Shown here: one piece after another, positions 1 to 9,424 of the stretch | Layout: the number at the start of each line of letters is the position of its first letter | How positions within the stretch are numbered: position 1 is the stretch's first letter | Source of the DNA: Paenibacillus ferrarius | GTDB lineage: Bacteria; Bacillota; Bacilli; Paenibacillales; NBRC-103111 | NCBI RefSeq assembly: GCF_002027705.1 | Contig: NZ_MBTG01000003.1 | Coordinates: forward strand, 186,001-250,000 | Length of the DNA stretch: 64,000 bases | Direction: 5' to 3' | Translations under genes and position numbers: made by a program | Notes under the pieces: generated by a model | What the model saw: the letters and a program-made list of their open reading frames with translations, nothing else | What the model was told of the DNA's origin: nothing | The model's database searches: none

Positions 1-1
1 C

Positions 2-1153
2 GGAACGGCCTTCTTCATCGAAGGCGAGATCGCCGCGATTACGATTGATGTCAAAAATTATCCAGTGCGCTCTATCGCGGAGCCTGATCTGGAGCGGGTA
101 GTTCGCGGTTCACGCGATGGATTCGTCGAAACCTTGCTGCTGAATGTCACTTTGGTGAGACGAAGAATACGTGACGAGCGATTAAAGCTGGAAATTATGC
201 AAATCGGCAAAAGAACGAAAACGGACGTGTGTGTGTCTTACATCAATGACATTGCCAATGCAGATTTAGTGAAGGCAATCAAAGATAAAATTAAGGGCGT
301 AGCTATCGACGGACTCCCACTAGGTGAAAAACAGCTCGAAGAAGCGATCGTGAATAAAGGGTGGAATCCATATCCGATGGTGCGCTATTCAGAGCGTCCT
401 GACGTTGTCTCCGCACATCTGCTCGAAGGTCATGTCTGTGTGTTTGTGGACACTTCGCCGAGCGTGATGATTTTGCCAACAACGTTTTTCCATCATGTGC
501 AGCACGCCGAGGAATATCGGCAAACTCCTTTTATCGGCACGTATTTAAGGTGGGTGCGATTCGTTGGGATTATGGCCTCCCTCTTCTTGCTGCCGCTCTG
601 GTTCATGATGGTGATGGATCCGTCCTTAAAGCCAGCAGGGTTGGAATTCCTCGGTCCGCAGAAGGAAGGCACTCTGCCATTGTTAGTTCAGTTCCTGCTG
701 GCTGATATCGGAATAGATTTGATGCGCATGGCAGCCGTACATACACCTACACCGCTTGCAACAGCGATGGGTCTGGTTGCAGCCATTTTAGTGGGCGATA
801 TTGCTGTTAAAGCCGGCTTGTTCATCAATGAGGTTATCTTGTATCTGGCCCTTGCCTCCATTGGGATGTTTGCCACCCCGAGTTATGAATTAGGGCTGGC
901 TAATCGAATCGTCCGGCTTGCTCTACTCGTCATTGTGGCCGTCTTCCATGTTCCGGGTTTTGTGATCGGGTCCACGTTATGGCTCATTTTATTAGCAACC
1001 AGAAAATCGTACAATGCTCCGTACATGTGGCCTTTCATTCCATTTAATGCGAAGAGCTTTTTCTCCATTCTGGTTCGTCGTCCTGTGTTGGCCGGCAAAA
1101 CACGATTAAGCCTTACCAAGCCTATTGACGGTACACGTCAGCCTAAATCGTAA
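2..1153 (+). CDS. spoVAF: SpoVAF-like GerA-family spore membrane protein (5' end missing)
   Basis: The reading frame is open from base 2, so the N-terminus lies outside the window; an internal GTG at 65 is not the real start. The visible part carries the GerA-family core (DGFVETLLLN, then LVRRRIRD) and a C-terminal half with several hydrophobic membrane segments. GerA-family proteins are A-subunits of spore germinant receptors or, as SpoVAF, partners of the SpoVA dipicolinate channel in the spore inner membrane. Position directly before lysA matches spoVAF in Bacillus subtilis and favours SpoVAF over GerA, GerB or GerK receptors. Family call is firm; the exact paralog is inferred from context. 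Confidence 0.85.
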   Translation, partial: GTAFFIEGEIAAITIDVKNYPVRSIAEPDLERVVRGSRDGFVETLLLNVTLVRRRIRDERLKLEIMQIGKRTKTDVCVSYINDIANADLVKAIKDKIKGVAIDGLPLGEKQLEEAIVNKGWNPYPMVRYSERPDVVSAHLLEGHVCVFVDTSPSVMILPTTFFHHVQHAEEYRQTPFIGTYLRWVRFVGIMASLFLLPLWFMMVMDPSLKPAGLEFLGPQKEGTLPLLVQFLLADIGIDLMRMAAVHTPTPLATAMGLVAAILVGDIAVKAGLFINEVILYLALASIGMFATPSYELGLANRIVRLALLVIVAVFHVPGFVIGSTLWLILLATRKSYNAPYMWPFIPFNAKSFFSILVRRPVLAGKTRLSLTKPIDGTRQPKS

Positions 1154-1161
1154 TCACGAAG

Positions 1162-1193
1162 AAAAAGGGCGCAGATCACGGGTGCCCTTTTTC
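1162..1193 (+). terminator. Rho-independent terminator after spoVAF
   Basis: AAAAAGGGC pairs with GCCCTTTTT around a short loop and ends in a T-run, nine bases after the spoVAF stop codon. Confidence 0.85.
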
Positions 1194-1316
1194 TTATTGC
1201 GAGGATAAGTGTATTGTCAAATGAGCTTTCCCTATGGTACTTTTATTAGTAATGCGTATTGCCGCTTAAGCGGATAATGGGTAAGAAATGGTTCCGGAAG
1301 AAGGGGAAATCAAGCT

Positions 1317-2648
1317 ATGTATTTACACGGTACTAGTAAAGTAAACGATCAAGGCCACCTCGAAATCGGCGGTGTCGATGCCACACAGCTAGTTGCGGAA
1401 TACGGCACGCCTTTATATGTATTTGATGAAGCGTTAGTACGTCAACGTTGTCGTGAGTTTGTTGACGCCTTCCGCGCGTCCGGCTTGAAATTTCAAGTGG
1501 CTTATGCCAGCAAAGCATTTTGTGTGATGGCGATGTGCCGTATCGTGGAAGAAGAAGGAATGTCCTTGGACGTAGTTTCCGATGGAGAGCTGTACACGGC
1601 GCTGCAGGCGGGTTTTCCTGCTGAACGCATTCATTTCCATGGCAATAACAAAACTGTGGATGAGATCGAAATGGCCATAGATGCACAAATCGGCTGTTTT
1701 GTTGTAGATAATTTTATTGAGCTTCAATTATTGAACGCCATTGCCGGAGATAAACGCCAGAAAGTAAAAGTTTTGCTGCGTATTACACCAGGGGTAGAAG
1801 CGCATACGCATGAGTTCATCTCTACAGGCCAAACCGATTCCAAATTCGGCTTTGATTTGGGGAATGGGTCCGCTATGCGTGCGATCAAAGAAGCGGCTTC
1901 CTTAAGCAATTTGGACGTTCTCGGTGTGCATTCCCATATCGGATCACAAATTTTTGAAGTAGAAGGATTCCGTATTGCTGCTGAGAAAGTTGCTGGCTTT
2001 GCCGTTCAAGTGCGCAAAGAAACAGGAATCATCTTCCCAGTCATTAATCTTGGCGGCGGCTTTGGTATTCGCTATGTGGAAGGCCATACACCGCTTCCGG
2101 TTGCTGTCTATGTGGAAGCCATTACAGAAGCTATCAAAGAGAACTTCGGCAACAACGATTACCCGCTGCCTGAGATTTGGGTTGAGCCAGGTCGCAGCAT
2201 CGTCGGCGACGCAGGTACGACCTTGTACACAGTAGGGACTACGAAAGATATTCCCGGCGTACGCAAATATGTAGCTGTAGATGGCGGTATGACAGATAAT
2301 CCTCGTCCTGCGCTGTATGAGGCCGAATATGAAGCTATGTTGGCTAACCGCGCTACGGAGCAATCCGAAGAGGTAGTTTCGATCGCTGGCAAATGCTGTG
2401 AAAGCGGCGATATGCTGATCTGGGACCTGAACCTGCCTAAAGTGTCAGTTGGCGACATACTGGCTGTTTCCTGCACAGGTGCTTATAACTATGCAATGGC
2501 GAGCAACTATAATCGTATTCGTCGTCCTGGCGTTGTTTTTGTAAAAGACGGTCAAAGCGACCTTGTCGTGAAACGGGAATCGTTTGACAACATCATCGGC
2601 AACGACCTCATTCCGGCAAGAATGAAACAAGTCAGCACAACGAGATAA
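1317..2648 (+). CDS. lysA: Diaminopimelate decarboxylase
   Basis: Last step of lysine synthesis: PLP-dependent decarboxylation of meso-diaminopimelate to L-lysine in the cytoplasm. The 443-residue length is typical. The fold III PLP lysine is K66 in VAYASKAFC, followed by the phosphate-binding GGGFG region and the CESGD active-site motif near the C-terminus that is contributed across the dimer. AAGGGG precedes the ATG at good spacing. It stands alone after the spoVAF terminator, as in Bacillus. No lysine riboswitch is visible in the 160-base upstream gap, and no clear terminator follows. Confidence 0.97.
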   Translation: MYLHGTSKVNDQGHLEIGGVDATQLVAEYGTPLYVFDEALVRQRCREFVDAFRASGLKFQVAYASKAFCVMAMCRIVEEEGMSLDVVSDGELYTALQAGFPAERIHFHGNNKTVDEIEMAIDAQIGCFVVDNFIELQLLNAIAGDKRQKVKVLLRITPGVEAHTHEFISTGQTDSKFGFDLGNGSAMRAIKEAASLSNLDVLGVHSHIGSQIFEVEGFRIAAEKVAGFAVQVRKETGIIFPVINLGGGFGIRYVEGHTPLPVAVYVEAITEAIKENFGNNDYPLPEIWVEPGRSIVGDAGTTLYTVGTTKDIPGVRKYVAVDGGMTDNPRPALYEAEYEAMLANRATEQSEEVVSIAGKCCESGDMLIWDLNLPKVSVGDILAVSCTGAYNYAMASNYNRIRRPGVVFVKDGQSDLVVKRESFDNIIGNDLIPARMKQVSTTR

Positions 2649-2715
2649 TGGAGCGCTCGCAGGTGAGAGCTGTCAGGAATGCTGATTGAAACGGTATGTA
2701 GTTATGGAGTAAATA

Positions 2716-2898
2716 CCTGCGATTATGCATCTTTTTCGTTCCTTAAATAACCGATATCATGAAATTCCTGCATTTCTGCATGTTTATTCTGCCTTTTCCC
2801 ACTTCGTTGAGAGAAAAGATGAGAAAGCCTGCACAATTGCAGGTTTTTCACTTTTTCACGATTTATGATGAAAATTCCTGTACTTTCGCAGGCTTTCA
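2716..2898. repeat. Four-palindrome array, family M, copy 1
   Basis: Four imperfect 16-bp palindromes of the type CCTGCRnnnnTGCAGG begin at 2716, 2767, 2828 and 2877 (steps 51, 61 and 49 bp). The third, CCTGCACAATTGCAGG, has perfect 6-bp arms. Modules 2 and 4 are preceded by AAATTCCTG and most are followed by T-rich stretches. The same array recurs at 13101-13283. Reading-frame register is not kept between modules, so the short ORFs through it look non-coding. Bases 2899-3076 hold nothing I recognise. Confidence 0.8.
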
Positions 2899-3076
2899 GT
2901 GCCGTGGAGCTATTCACCTTGTTGAGCGAATCTCATGGAAACCCGGCTAAAATAGAAAGCATTTCCCCCTGCCGCATAACCTTAGAAGGATAAGTGTTAA
3001 TGCTTGCTAAAAGGACAACTCCTTCGCCGTCTGCAAGGAAAAAGGGGACAAGTTTAGCGGCAGTCTCGCGTGTCAT

Positions 3077-3105
3077 TTGTGAAAAGTAAAGTTTCATAGT
3101 AGAAT
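3077..3105 (+). promoter_or_regulatory. Probable sigma-A promoter of ppiB
   Basis: TTGTGA (3077-3082), a 17-base spacer and TAGAAT (3100-3105) lie about 30 bases before the ppiB start codon. Confidence 0.55.
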
Positions 3106-3137
3106 AAGATATTATTGTCAAAAGGAGTGGACCACAA

Positions 3138-3569
3138 ATGGCCAAACAAGCAAATATTAAACTAGCAGGTGGCGGCGAGGTTGTTATCGATCTTTTCGAA
3201 AACGACGCTCCCAATACCGTTGCCAACTTTGAAAAATTAGCAAACTCCGGTTTCTACAACGGTCTTGTTTTTCATCGCGTCATTCCAGGATTCGTAGCAC
3301 AAGGCGGTTGTCCAACCGGCACAGGAACTGGTGGCCCAGGCTACCAAATCAACTGTGAAATCAACCCGAACAAACATGAGCGCGGCTCCTTGGCTATGGC
3401 TCATGCAGGCAGAAACACAGGTGGAAGCCAATTCTACATCGCTTACCAACCGCAACCACATCTGGATGGGCAGCATACTGTTTTCGGTAAAGTGTCCAAA
3501 GGCATGGAGTTGGTCGATGCTTTCAAAGGCAAAGACGTGATGGAAAAAGTAGAAGTTGTAGAAGTATAA
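3138..3569 (+). CDS. ppiB: Peptidyl-prolyl cis-trans isomerase, cyclophilin type
   Basis: Cytoplasmic cyclophilin that speeds cis-trans isomerisation of Xaa-Pro bonds during protein folding. At 143 residues it is a single minimal cyclophilin domain without signal peptide. The signature [13 protein letters not shown] carries the catalytic arginine, followed by the glycine-rich [10 protein letters not shown] stretch and a GSQFYI segment. AAAGGAGTGG lies at normal distance before the ATG. It is monocistronic, with its own promoter candidate and a strong terminator. In Bacillus the same gene sits between lysA and the rib operon. Confidence 0.96.
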   Translation: MAKQANIKLAGGGEVVIDLFENDAPNTVANFEKLANSGFYNGLVFHRVIPGFVAQGGCPTGTGTGGPGYQINCEINPNKHERGSLAMAHAGRNTGGSQFYIAYQPQPHLDGQHTVFGKVSKGMELVDAFKGKDVMEKVEVVEV

Positions 3570-3590
3570 TTTTCGAATGAAGTAGAATCA

Positions 3591-3628
3591 AAGAATCTGT
3601 TGAGGTAAACTCGACAGATTCTTTTTTT
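3591..3628 (+). terminator. Rho-independent terminator after ppiB
   Basis: AAGAATCTGT and ACAGATTCTT form a stem with an inner GAG/CTC pairing, followed by seven T. Confidence 0.92.
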
Positions 3629-3751
3629 ATGCAAAATTTGACAGAAGTATGATGAAAACTAACACTCTCCTGAAACCTTATTGCGTATTTTACTAACAAT
3701 TCTCTAGGAAAATAGAAAAGAGAGCTAAATACCAAAGTGGAGGAAAGCGAT

Positions 3752-5308
3752 ATGGTGCATAGAGGAGATTTTAAACTTAGGAACCTAGTCAATGCTATTG
3801 TGCTTATATCTGTCCTTACAACTTTGGGTGCAAGTATCTTGATCAGTTATTATAATGAGAAAAAATCGTTGACACGGACGACCTTTGAATTAAACAAAGC
3901 ATATGCGGATAAAATCGCGGACACGGTGGACGGCTTGTTCTCGAATTTAAAACAAGGACTCGCCGTAACAGGCGAATATTTGCAAAAGGATCTGAAGCGG
4001 CCGGACATGTTCGAGCAATTGGAGCTGTTCCGCCTAAATCATACGAGCCTGAATACGATTTCGCTAGTCGATCGTTCTGGGATTATCACGAATACATCTC
4101 CTTATAATAGCGATGTGATTGGGAAAAAGATCATGCCGGATGTTGAGAAGCTTTTTATTCAGCAGCGTCCTATTATTTCAGAACCGTTTTATACCAATGC
4201 CAATTATTTGTCTGTTGCCATTATCCAGCCTTTATTTAATGAATATGGGGAGTTTATTGGTGCACTTGGCGGAACAATAAGATTGCATGAAACGAATATG
4301 TTTAATGTGGTATTAGGGGATAAGCTTAAGGGGGAAGACGGTTCCTATTTCTTTGTTGTGAGCTCCGAAGGAAATTTGATTTATCATCCTGATCCAGCCC
4401 GGATCGGAGATCAAGTTGGCGAGAATCCAGCGGTAAGCGAGCTGCTGCAAGGTAGAAGCGGTATGCGGAGGCTTATTAATACCAAAGGTGTGGATATGCT
4501 TGCCAGCTATACGTACATGAAGGAATCGAGATGGGGGATTGTGGCTCAAACGCCGATGAAAGTCGTATTAGCGGATGCCCATCACCTGGTTAGGCAAGTT
4601 CTGCTGTATGTCATTCCAATTGTGCTTGTGTTCATGTTCGCGATCTATATACTCATCAGGAAAATGTCAGAGCCTCTCTTGAGGTTGGCTAATTATGCTG
4701 CGAAGCTCTCGACGAATAATCTGGAGCAGGAGGAGCCGCCGCGTATTCACTCATGGATGTATGAAGCGAACAAGCTTCACAGGGCGTTCAGTCTGGCGGT
4801 TACTCATTTGCGCACGGAATTTGATGACCTTTCACATATTTCCCAAACGGATCCCTTAACGGGAGTCTATAATCGCCGTACGATGGAATTGTTTATGCAA
4901 AACTTGATCTCCCAGCAAAATCCTTTTGCCATTCTGGTTCTCGACATTGATCATTTCAAAAAGGTCAACGATACATACGGTCATGTTGTTGGAGATCAGG
5001 TCCTGCAATTACTGGCTAAGAGCTTGCAAAACTCGTTAGGCAAAAGCGGAGCCATTTTCCGCTATGGCGGAGAAGAATTTGTCATCTTGCTGCCCAATAC
5101 ATCGCTGAAAACGGCAATGAGAAGAGCGGAGACGGCGCGGAGAGCGATGGAAGAAATGAGGAGCCCCAGCGGGAAACCTATTACAGTGTCCATAGGGGTG
5201 GCTTCATTTCCTGATACAACGAAAGACGTGGACGAGCTTATTGCTTATGCCGATAAAGCGTTGTATCGGGCGAAAAGTATGGGGAGAAATCGCGTGGAAT
5301 CGGCGTAA
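3752..5308 (+). CDS. Membrane-bound diguanylate cyclase with extracytoplasmic Cache-type sensor
   Basis: Makes cyclic di-GMP from two GTP in response to an external signal. Start chosen at ATG 3752 because GTGGAGGAAAG (3737-3747) is the ribosome site; this gives 518 residues. Order: membrane segment about 11-33, a Cache-like extracytoplasmic domain about 35-270, second membrane segment about 280-302, HAMP-like linker, then a GGDEF domain from about 360. The active-site loop reads RYGGEEF, an active form. No RxxD inhibitory site stands just upstream of GGEEF, so product inhibition through that site is not expected. The ligand is unknown. A PilZ c-di-GMP receptor is encoded at 36.1 kb. Monocistronic. 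Confidence 0.92.
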   Translation: MVHRGDFKLRNLVNAIVLISVLTTLGASILISYYNEKKSLTRTTFELNKAYADKIADTVDGLFSNLKQGLAVTGEYLQKDLKRPDMFEQLELFRLNHTSLNTISLVDRSGIITNTSPYNSDVIGKKIMPDVEKLFIQQRPIISEPFYTNANYLSVAIIQPLFNEYGEFIGALGGTIRLHETNMFNVVLGDKLKGEDGSYFFVVSSEGNLIYHPDPARIGDQVGENPAVSELLQGRSGMRRLINTKGVDMLASYTYMKESRWGIVAQTPMKVVLADAHHLVRQVLLYVIPIVLVFMFAIYILIRKMSEPLLRLANYAAKLSTNNLEQEEPPRIHSWMYEANKLHRAFSLAVTHLRTEFDDLSHISQTDPLTGVYNRRTMELFMQNLISQQNPFAILVLDIDHFKKVNDTYGHVVGDQVLQLLAKSLQNSLGKSGAIFRYGGEEFVILLPNTSLKTAMRRAETARRAMEEMRSPSGKPITVSIGVASFPDTTKDVDELIAYADKALYRAKSMGRNRVESA

Positions 5309-5336
5309 GGCATATACATATTTGGGAATCATGCAA

Positions 5337-5357
5337 AAAAAGCCCTTGCTTTTTCGA
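5337..5357 (+). terminator. Weak terminator-like hairpin after the diguanylate cyclase gene
   Basis: AAAAAGC and GCTTTTT form a 7-bp, AU-rich stem around CCTT. Only the stem's own T-run follows, so efficiency is uncertain. Confidence 0.4.
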
Positions 5358-5436
5358 GGTGTGAGTGATAAATTTTTCATTACCAAAGTAATTTTTAGCT
5401 AGTTCCTAGTTGTAAGTTACTTTCATATGTATGCAA

Positions 5437-5613
5437 AACCTTCGGGGCGTGGTGAAATTCCACACCGGCGGTGATTCGAACTCATGTACCTAGTACTTGT
5501 TTTCGATAAGTCCGTGACCCGTTTTGAAGCTAGCGGTACCTGACATACAGCTTCGCTACGGCTGATCCGGTGCAATTCCGGAACCGACAGTATAGTCTGG
5601 ATGGGAGAAGGAA
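5437..5613 (+). promoter_or_regulatory. FMN riboswitch (RFN element)
   Basis: The conserved RFN blocks appear in order: CTTCGGGGCGTGGTGAAATT, CACCGGCGGTGA, AAGTCCGTGACCCG, GATCCGGTGCAATTCCGG, then CCGACAGTATAGTCTGGATG with a closing GAGAAGG. In this class FMN binding to the leader RNA favours termination or hides the ribosome site. Here an intrinsic terminator follows at 5780-5811, before ribD, so control by transcription termination of the whole rib operon is expected. Confidence 0.97.
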
Positions 5614-5779
5614 TACGCGAATTTTAACATTCGCTGTGCGTACTTGTTCATTTTTTCACGTAAACAAAAATTCGGCAAGTCTGTCTTTTGAAGCAGAATC
5701 GTCGATCTTGTTTGGTGTGATCAAAAATGCGGCAAGTACGTATAGGCAGAAGCTTATTCGTGTTATCTCGACAATCTCT

Positions 5780-5811
5780 GGCCCCTTTCCGATATACGGA
5801 GGGGTCTTTTT
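5780..5811 (+). terminator. FMN-riboswitch expression-platform terminator
   Basis: A CCCC...CCG stem pairs with CGG...GGGG and ends in TCTTTTT, between the RFN aptamer and ribD. It is the likely regulated terminator of the rib operon. Confidence 0.85.
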
Positions 5812-5853
5812 GCATTCATAATCAAGCTGGATGGGTGGAAGGCGGTAAACGAC

Positions 5854-6963
5854 GTGCATGTACTGAATGACGAAGCTTACATGAAACTTGCCTTGCAAAT
5901 GGCAGCAGGCGCACTAGGCCAAACGGGGATCAATCCGGTTGTAGGCTGCGTCCTGGTGAAGGATGGACGCATTGTAGGCATGGGTGCGCATTTGAAACGC
6001 GGCCATGGGCATGCGGAAGTTCTCGCCTTGCAGATGGCAGGCGAGGAAGCTAGAGGAAGTACGGCTTATGTTACTTTGGAGCCGTGCAGCCATTTCGGCA
6101 AGACGCCGCCATGCAGCGACCGCCTTATTGAGGCGGGTGTGACACGCGTCGTTGTTGCGGCCACAGACCCGAACCCGCTGGTGGCGGGAACGGGCATCGC
6201 CAAGCTGCAAGCCCAAGGCATCGAGGTCAGCGCAGGGTTGCTGGCCGATGAGTCCTCAGCGATGAATGAGGCCTTCAACAAATACATCGTCACGCGGATG
6301 CCATTTGTGACGATGAAAACGGCGAGCACGCTCGATGGCCGCATCGCCTCAAAGACCGGCGACAGTAAATGGATTACATCGCCGGCGTCGCGTGCTTATG
6401 TGCACACCCTGCGCCATCGGCATCAGGGGATCATGGTCGGCGTAGACACCGTCATCGCCGACGACCCGATGCTGAGCGCGCGCGGCGACGTCCCGGCTGT
6501 GCAGCCGGTACGGATCATCGCGGACTCGCAGCTGCGAGTCCCGCTCGGCGCCCGCGTGCTCACCGAGCAGGATCGTCAGCCGACGATCCTGCTCGCCAGC
6601 GCACAGGCGCCAGCAGAGCGGCGTGCCGCGCTGGAAGCGCGCGGCATCACGATCCTCACCTGCGGGGATGGCCCGCAGGTGGACCTGACGCTCGCCATGC
6701 GCCAGCTGGGCGAGCGGGAGATCGGCTCCATCCTCCTGGAGGGTGGAGGCAAATTGAACGGCGCTATGCTGGAGCAGTGCCTGCTAGACAAGCTGGTGCT
6801 GATGTTTGCGCCGAAACTGATCGGCGGAGGCCATGCAGCACCTGTGAACATCAACTTCGAAGGCTTCGCGAAGATGGATGAAGCAATTACGCTCGACCGG
6901 GTGAAGGTCGAGCAGCTCGGACCGGATATTTGCCTAACAGGCTATCCGATTTATCCGAACTAA
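5854..6963 (+). CDS. ribD: Bifunctional riboflavin deaminase/reductase
   Basis: Catalyses deamination and then reduction of the pyrimidine intermediate in riboflavin synthesis. The N-terminal deaminase domain has the zinc motif HAE and PCSHFGKTPPC; the C-terminal reductase domain begins near SLDGRIA-like and GDSKWIT segments. Length is 369 residues, normal for the family. GTG at 5854 is used because GGTGGAAGGCGG stands upstream; ATG 5881 is a possible alternative. First gene of ribD-ribE-ribBA-ribH under the FMN riboswitch. The part coding for the reductase domain (about 6380-6760) is far richer in GC than its surroundings. Confidence 0.96.
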   Translation: MHVLNDEAYMKLALQMAAGALGQTGINPVVGCVLVKDGRIVGMGAHLKRGHGHAEVLALQMAGEEARGSTAYVTLEPCSHFGKTPPCSDRLIEAGVTRVVVAATDPNPLVAGTGIAKLQAQGIEVSAGLLADESSAMNEAFNKYIVTRMPFVTMKTASTLDGRIASKTGDSKWITSPASRAYVHTLRHRHQGIMVGVDTVIADDPMLSARGDVPAVQPVRIIADSQLRVPLGARVLTEQDRQPTILLASAQAPAERRAALEARGITILTCGDGPQVDLTLAMRQLGEREIGSILLEGGGKLNGAMLEQCLLDKLVLMFAPKLIGGGHAAPVNINFEGFAKMDEAITLDRVKVEQLGPDICLTGYPIYPN

Positions 6964-6979
6964 CGAATGGAGGGCTGTC

Positions 6980-7651
6980 ATGTTTACCGGCATTATTGAA
7001 GAAATCGGCCACATGCGCCGCATTCATAGCCAAGGTCAAGCGATGGTGCTAACGATTGGCGCCAAGAAAGTACTGTCAGATGTCCATCTGGGAGATAGTA
7101 TTTCAGTGAACGGTGTTTGTCTGACTGTCATTGCTTTCGATAGCGAGTCTTTCTCTGTGGATGTTATGCCCGAAACCTATCGCAAGACGAACCTTCGCAA
7201 GCTGCAAACCGGCACACGCGTGAATTTGGAGCGTGCGATGGCGGCGAATGGACGTTTCGGCGGACACATCGTTCAAGGACATGTGGATGCTACGGCAACG
7301 ATCCTTTCCCGCATACCGGAAGAAAATGCCGTTGTTTACCGGTTCGAGCCGGAGAATACGCATATTTTTCGTTACATCATTGCCGGCGGCTCCATCACAA
7401 TTGATGGCATTAGCCTTACGGTGGTGGACGTCAATGAACGTGAAGTCGCCGTTTCGATTATTCCACATACGCTGGCTCAGACGGTTCTCAATGATAAAAA
7501 AGCTGGAGATACGATCAACATGGAATGTGACGTACTTGGCAAATATATGGAGCGACTGCTTAAGTTTGGTCCATCCGATGCCTCGGACAGCAGCAGTCCT
7601 AAACCAAGCAAGCTGACCGCAAGTTTTCTGGCTGATAACGGATTTATGTAA
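6980..7651 (+). CDS. ribE: Riboflavin synthase alpha subunit
   Basis: Dismutates two 6,7-dimethyl-8-ribityllumazine molecules to riboflavin, the last step of the pathway. The protein begins [10 protein letters not shown], as is diagnostic, and has two homologous lumazine-binding barrels seen in the parallel motifs NGVCLTV and DGISLTV. Length is 223 residues. A GGAGGG site precedes the ATG. It follows ribD by 16 bases and precedes ribBA closely, so co-transcription is expected. Confidence 0.97.
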   Translation: MFTGIIEEIGHMRRIHSQGQAMVLTIGAKKVLSDVHLGDSISVNGVCLTVIAFDSESFSVDVMPETYRKTNLRKLQTGTRVNLERAMAANGRFGGHIVQGHVDATATILSRIPEENAVVYRFEPENTHIFRYIIAGGSITIDGISLTVVDVNEREVAVSIIPHTLAQTVLNDKKAGDTINMECDVLGKYMERLLKFGPSDASDSSSPKPSKLTASFLADNGFM

Positions 7652-7667
7652 CATAGGAGAGGTGAAT

Positions 7668-8894
7668 ATGACACACATCAAATTCAACAAAATTGAGGAA
7701 GCTCTGCAGGATCTCATTTCAGGCAAAGTCATTATCGTTGTTGACGATGAGGATCGTGAGAACGAAGGCGACTTTATCGCACTCGCGGATAAAACGACGC
7801 CGGAAGTTATCAACTTCATGATTAAAGAAGGACGCGGACTTGTCTGTGCGCCGATTACGGAAGAACGTGCGCTGGAACTGGACCTGCCGCCTATGGTCGC
7901 CAAGAATACGGACTATCATGGAACGGCATTTACCGTTTCGGTAGACCATAGTGAGACGAGTACTGGAATTTCGGCACATGAGCGTTCCCGAACGATTATG
8001 GGCTTGATTGATCCAACAACAAGACCACAGGATTTCCGCAGACCTGGTCATATTTTCCCGCTGATTGCCAAAAAAGGCGGCGTTCTTCGTCGAGCAGGCC
8101 ACACCGAAGCCGCTGTTGATCTAGCGATCTTGTGCGACTCTTATCCGGCAGCTGTCATCTGTGAAGTGATCAAAGAAGATGGTACAATGGCGCGTGTGCC
8201 TGATCTTATGGAGCTTGCAGCCAAGCACGATTTGCGCATTATTACGATTCAGGATTTGATTCAATATCGCAATCAGCAAGAGAAACTAGTTGAGCGCGAA
8301 GTTGAAATTAAGCTGCCGACGGATTTCGGAGTGTTCAAAGCAATTGCCTACACGAATCAGCTGGACAATAAAGAGCATGTTGCTCTTGTCAAAGGGACGA
8401 TTGATCCTTCCAAACCAACTTTAGTGCGTGTACATTCCGAGTGCTTGACTGGAGATGTGTTCCATTCTCATCGCTGTGATTGCGGCCCTCAACTTGATGC
8501 GGCATTAAAACAGATTGATGAAGAGGGCAGTGGTGTATTATTATATATGCGACAGGAAGGTCGCGGTATCGGCTTAATCAACAAATTGAAAGCTTATGCG
8601 CTGCAGGAGCAGGGATTGGATACCGTAGAGGCGAATATTAAACTTGGGTTTGCTGCTGATCTTCGGGATTATGGGATTGGTGCGCAAATTCTGAAAGACC
8701 TTGGCATTACTCAACTTCGTCTATTGACGAATAATCCGCGCAAAATTAAAGGTCTTGAAGGCTATGGCCTTGAGGTCGTTGAACGTGTTCCGATTCAGAT
8801 GGATAGCAAAGCGGACAATCTCAGTTATTTGCAAACGAAAAAGAACAAGCTTGGCCACATGCTGAGTTTTCATGATTCGGGCAGCGGCATTTAA
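7668..8894 (+). CDS. ribBA: 3,4-dihydroxy-2-butanone-4-phosphate synthase / GTP cyclohydrolase II
   Basis: Supplies both precursors of the riboflavin pathway. The N-terminal half holds the DHBP synthase acidic motif [11 protein letters not shown]; the C-terminal half holds the GTP cyclohydrolase II zinc cysteines in [16 protein letters not shown] and the RQEGRGIGL loop. AGGAGAGG at 7655-7662 fits ATG 7668; the GTG at 7662 lies inside that ribosome site. The resulting 408 residues are typical of the fused enzyme in Bacilli. Confidence 0.97.
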   Translation: MTHIKFNKIEEALQDLISGKVIIVVDDEDRENEGDFIALADKTTPEVINFMIKEGRGLVCAPITEERALELDLPPMVAKNTDYHGTAFTVSVDHSETSTGISAHERSRTIMGLIDPTTRPQDFRRPGHIFPLIAKKGGVLRRAGHTEAAVDLAILCDSYPAAVICEVIKEDGTMARVPDLMELAAKHDLRIITIQDLIQYRNQQEKLVEREVEIKLPTDFGVFKAIAYTNQLDNKEHVALVKGTIDPSKPTLVRVHSECLTGDVFHSHRCDCGPQLDAALKQIDEEGSGVLLYMRQEGRGIGLINKLKAYALQEQGLDTVEANIKLGFAADLRDYGIGAQILKDLGITQLRLLTNNPRKIKGLEGYGLEVVERVPIQMDSKADNLSYLQTKKNKLGHMLSFHDSGSGI

Positions 8895-8953
8895 GCATAC
8901 AGGTCCAATTTACGCATACTACAACGTTTTCTAAAGAGAGGGAGACTATACGC

Positions 8954-9424
8954 ATGGCTAACATTTTTGAAGGACATTTAATTTCACAAAACTTAAAATA
9001 TGGTATCGTCGTAGGTCGTTTCAATGAATTCATTACTTCCAAATTGCTTGGAGGCGCTCAAGATGCTCTGAAGCGTCACGGTGTGAATGAAGAGGAAATT
9101 GATATCGCTTGGGTACCTGGTGCGTTCGAACTTCCGTTAATCGCTCAAAAAATGGCGGAGAGCGGCAAATACGACGCTGTTATTACCCTAGGTGCTGTCA
9201 TTCGGGGGTCAACGCCTCACTTCGATTATGTGTGCAGTGAAGTAGCTAAAGGTGTTGCGGCTATTAACCTGAAAACGGGCGTTCCAACGATTTTCGGTGT
9301 GTTGACGACAGATTCCATTGAGCAAGCCGTTGAGCGCGCAGGAACAAAAGCCGGAAATAAAGGCTGGGAAGCCGCAGTAACAGCTATTGAAATGGCGAAT
9401 TTAACGAAACAATTTACTTCCTAA
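8954..9424 (+). CDS. ribH: 6,7-dimethyl-8-ribityllumazine synthase
   Basis: Condenses the pyrimidine and the four-carbon precursor to lumazine; the family assembles as 60-mer capsids that house riboflavin synthase. The motifs GAFELP and [14 protein letters not shown], with the catalytic histidine region, are intact in 156 residues. GAGAGGGAG lies before the ATG. It is the last biosynthetic gene of the rib operon, and its stop codon overlaps the start of the next gene (TAATG). Confidence 0.97.
   Translation: MANIFEGHLISQNLKYGIVVGRFNEFITSKLLGGAQDALKRHGVNEEEIDIAWVPGAFELPLIAQKMAESGKYDAVITLGAVIRGSTPHFDYVCSEVAKGVAAINLKTGVPTIFGVLTTDSIEQAVERAGTKAGNKGWEAAVTAIEMANLTKQFTS

Noticed and set aside
1197-1316. 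Lysine riboswitch upstream of lysA
   Set aside because: The gap is too short for the L-box and none of its conserved segments are seen.
5570-5821. 83-residue ORF before ribD
   Set aside because: It lies across the FMN riboswitch and its terminator, with no ribosome site.
6369-6881. 170-residue plus-strand ORF inside ribD
   Set aside because: Out-of-frame shadow created by the GC-rich patch of ribD; its composition is arginine, alanine and proline rich and shows no domain.
7103-7903. 266-residue minus-strand ORF across ribE and ribBA
   Set aside because: Opposes two certain riboflavin genes and has no recognisable protein features.
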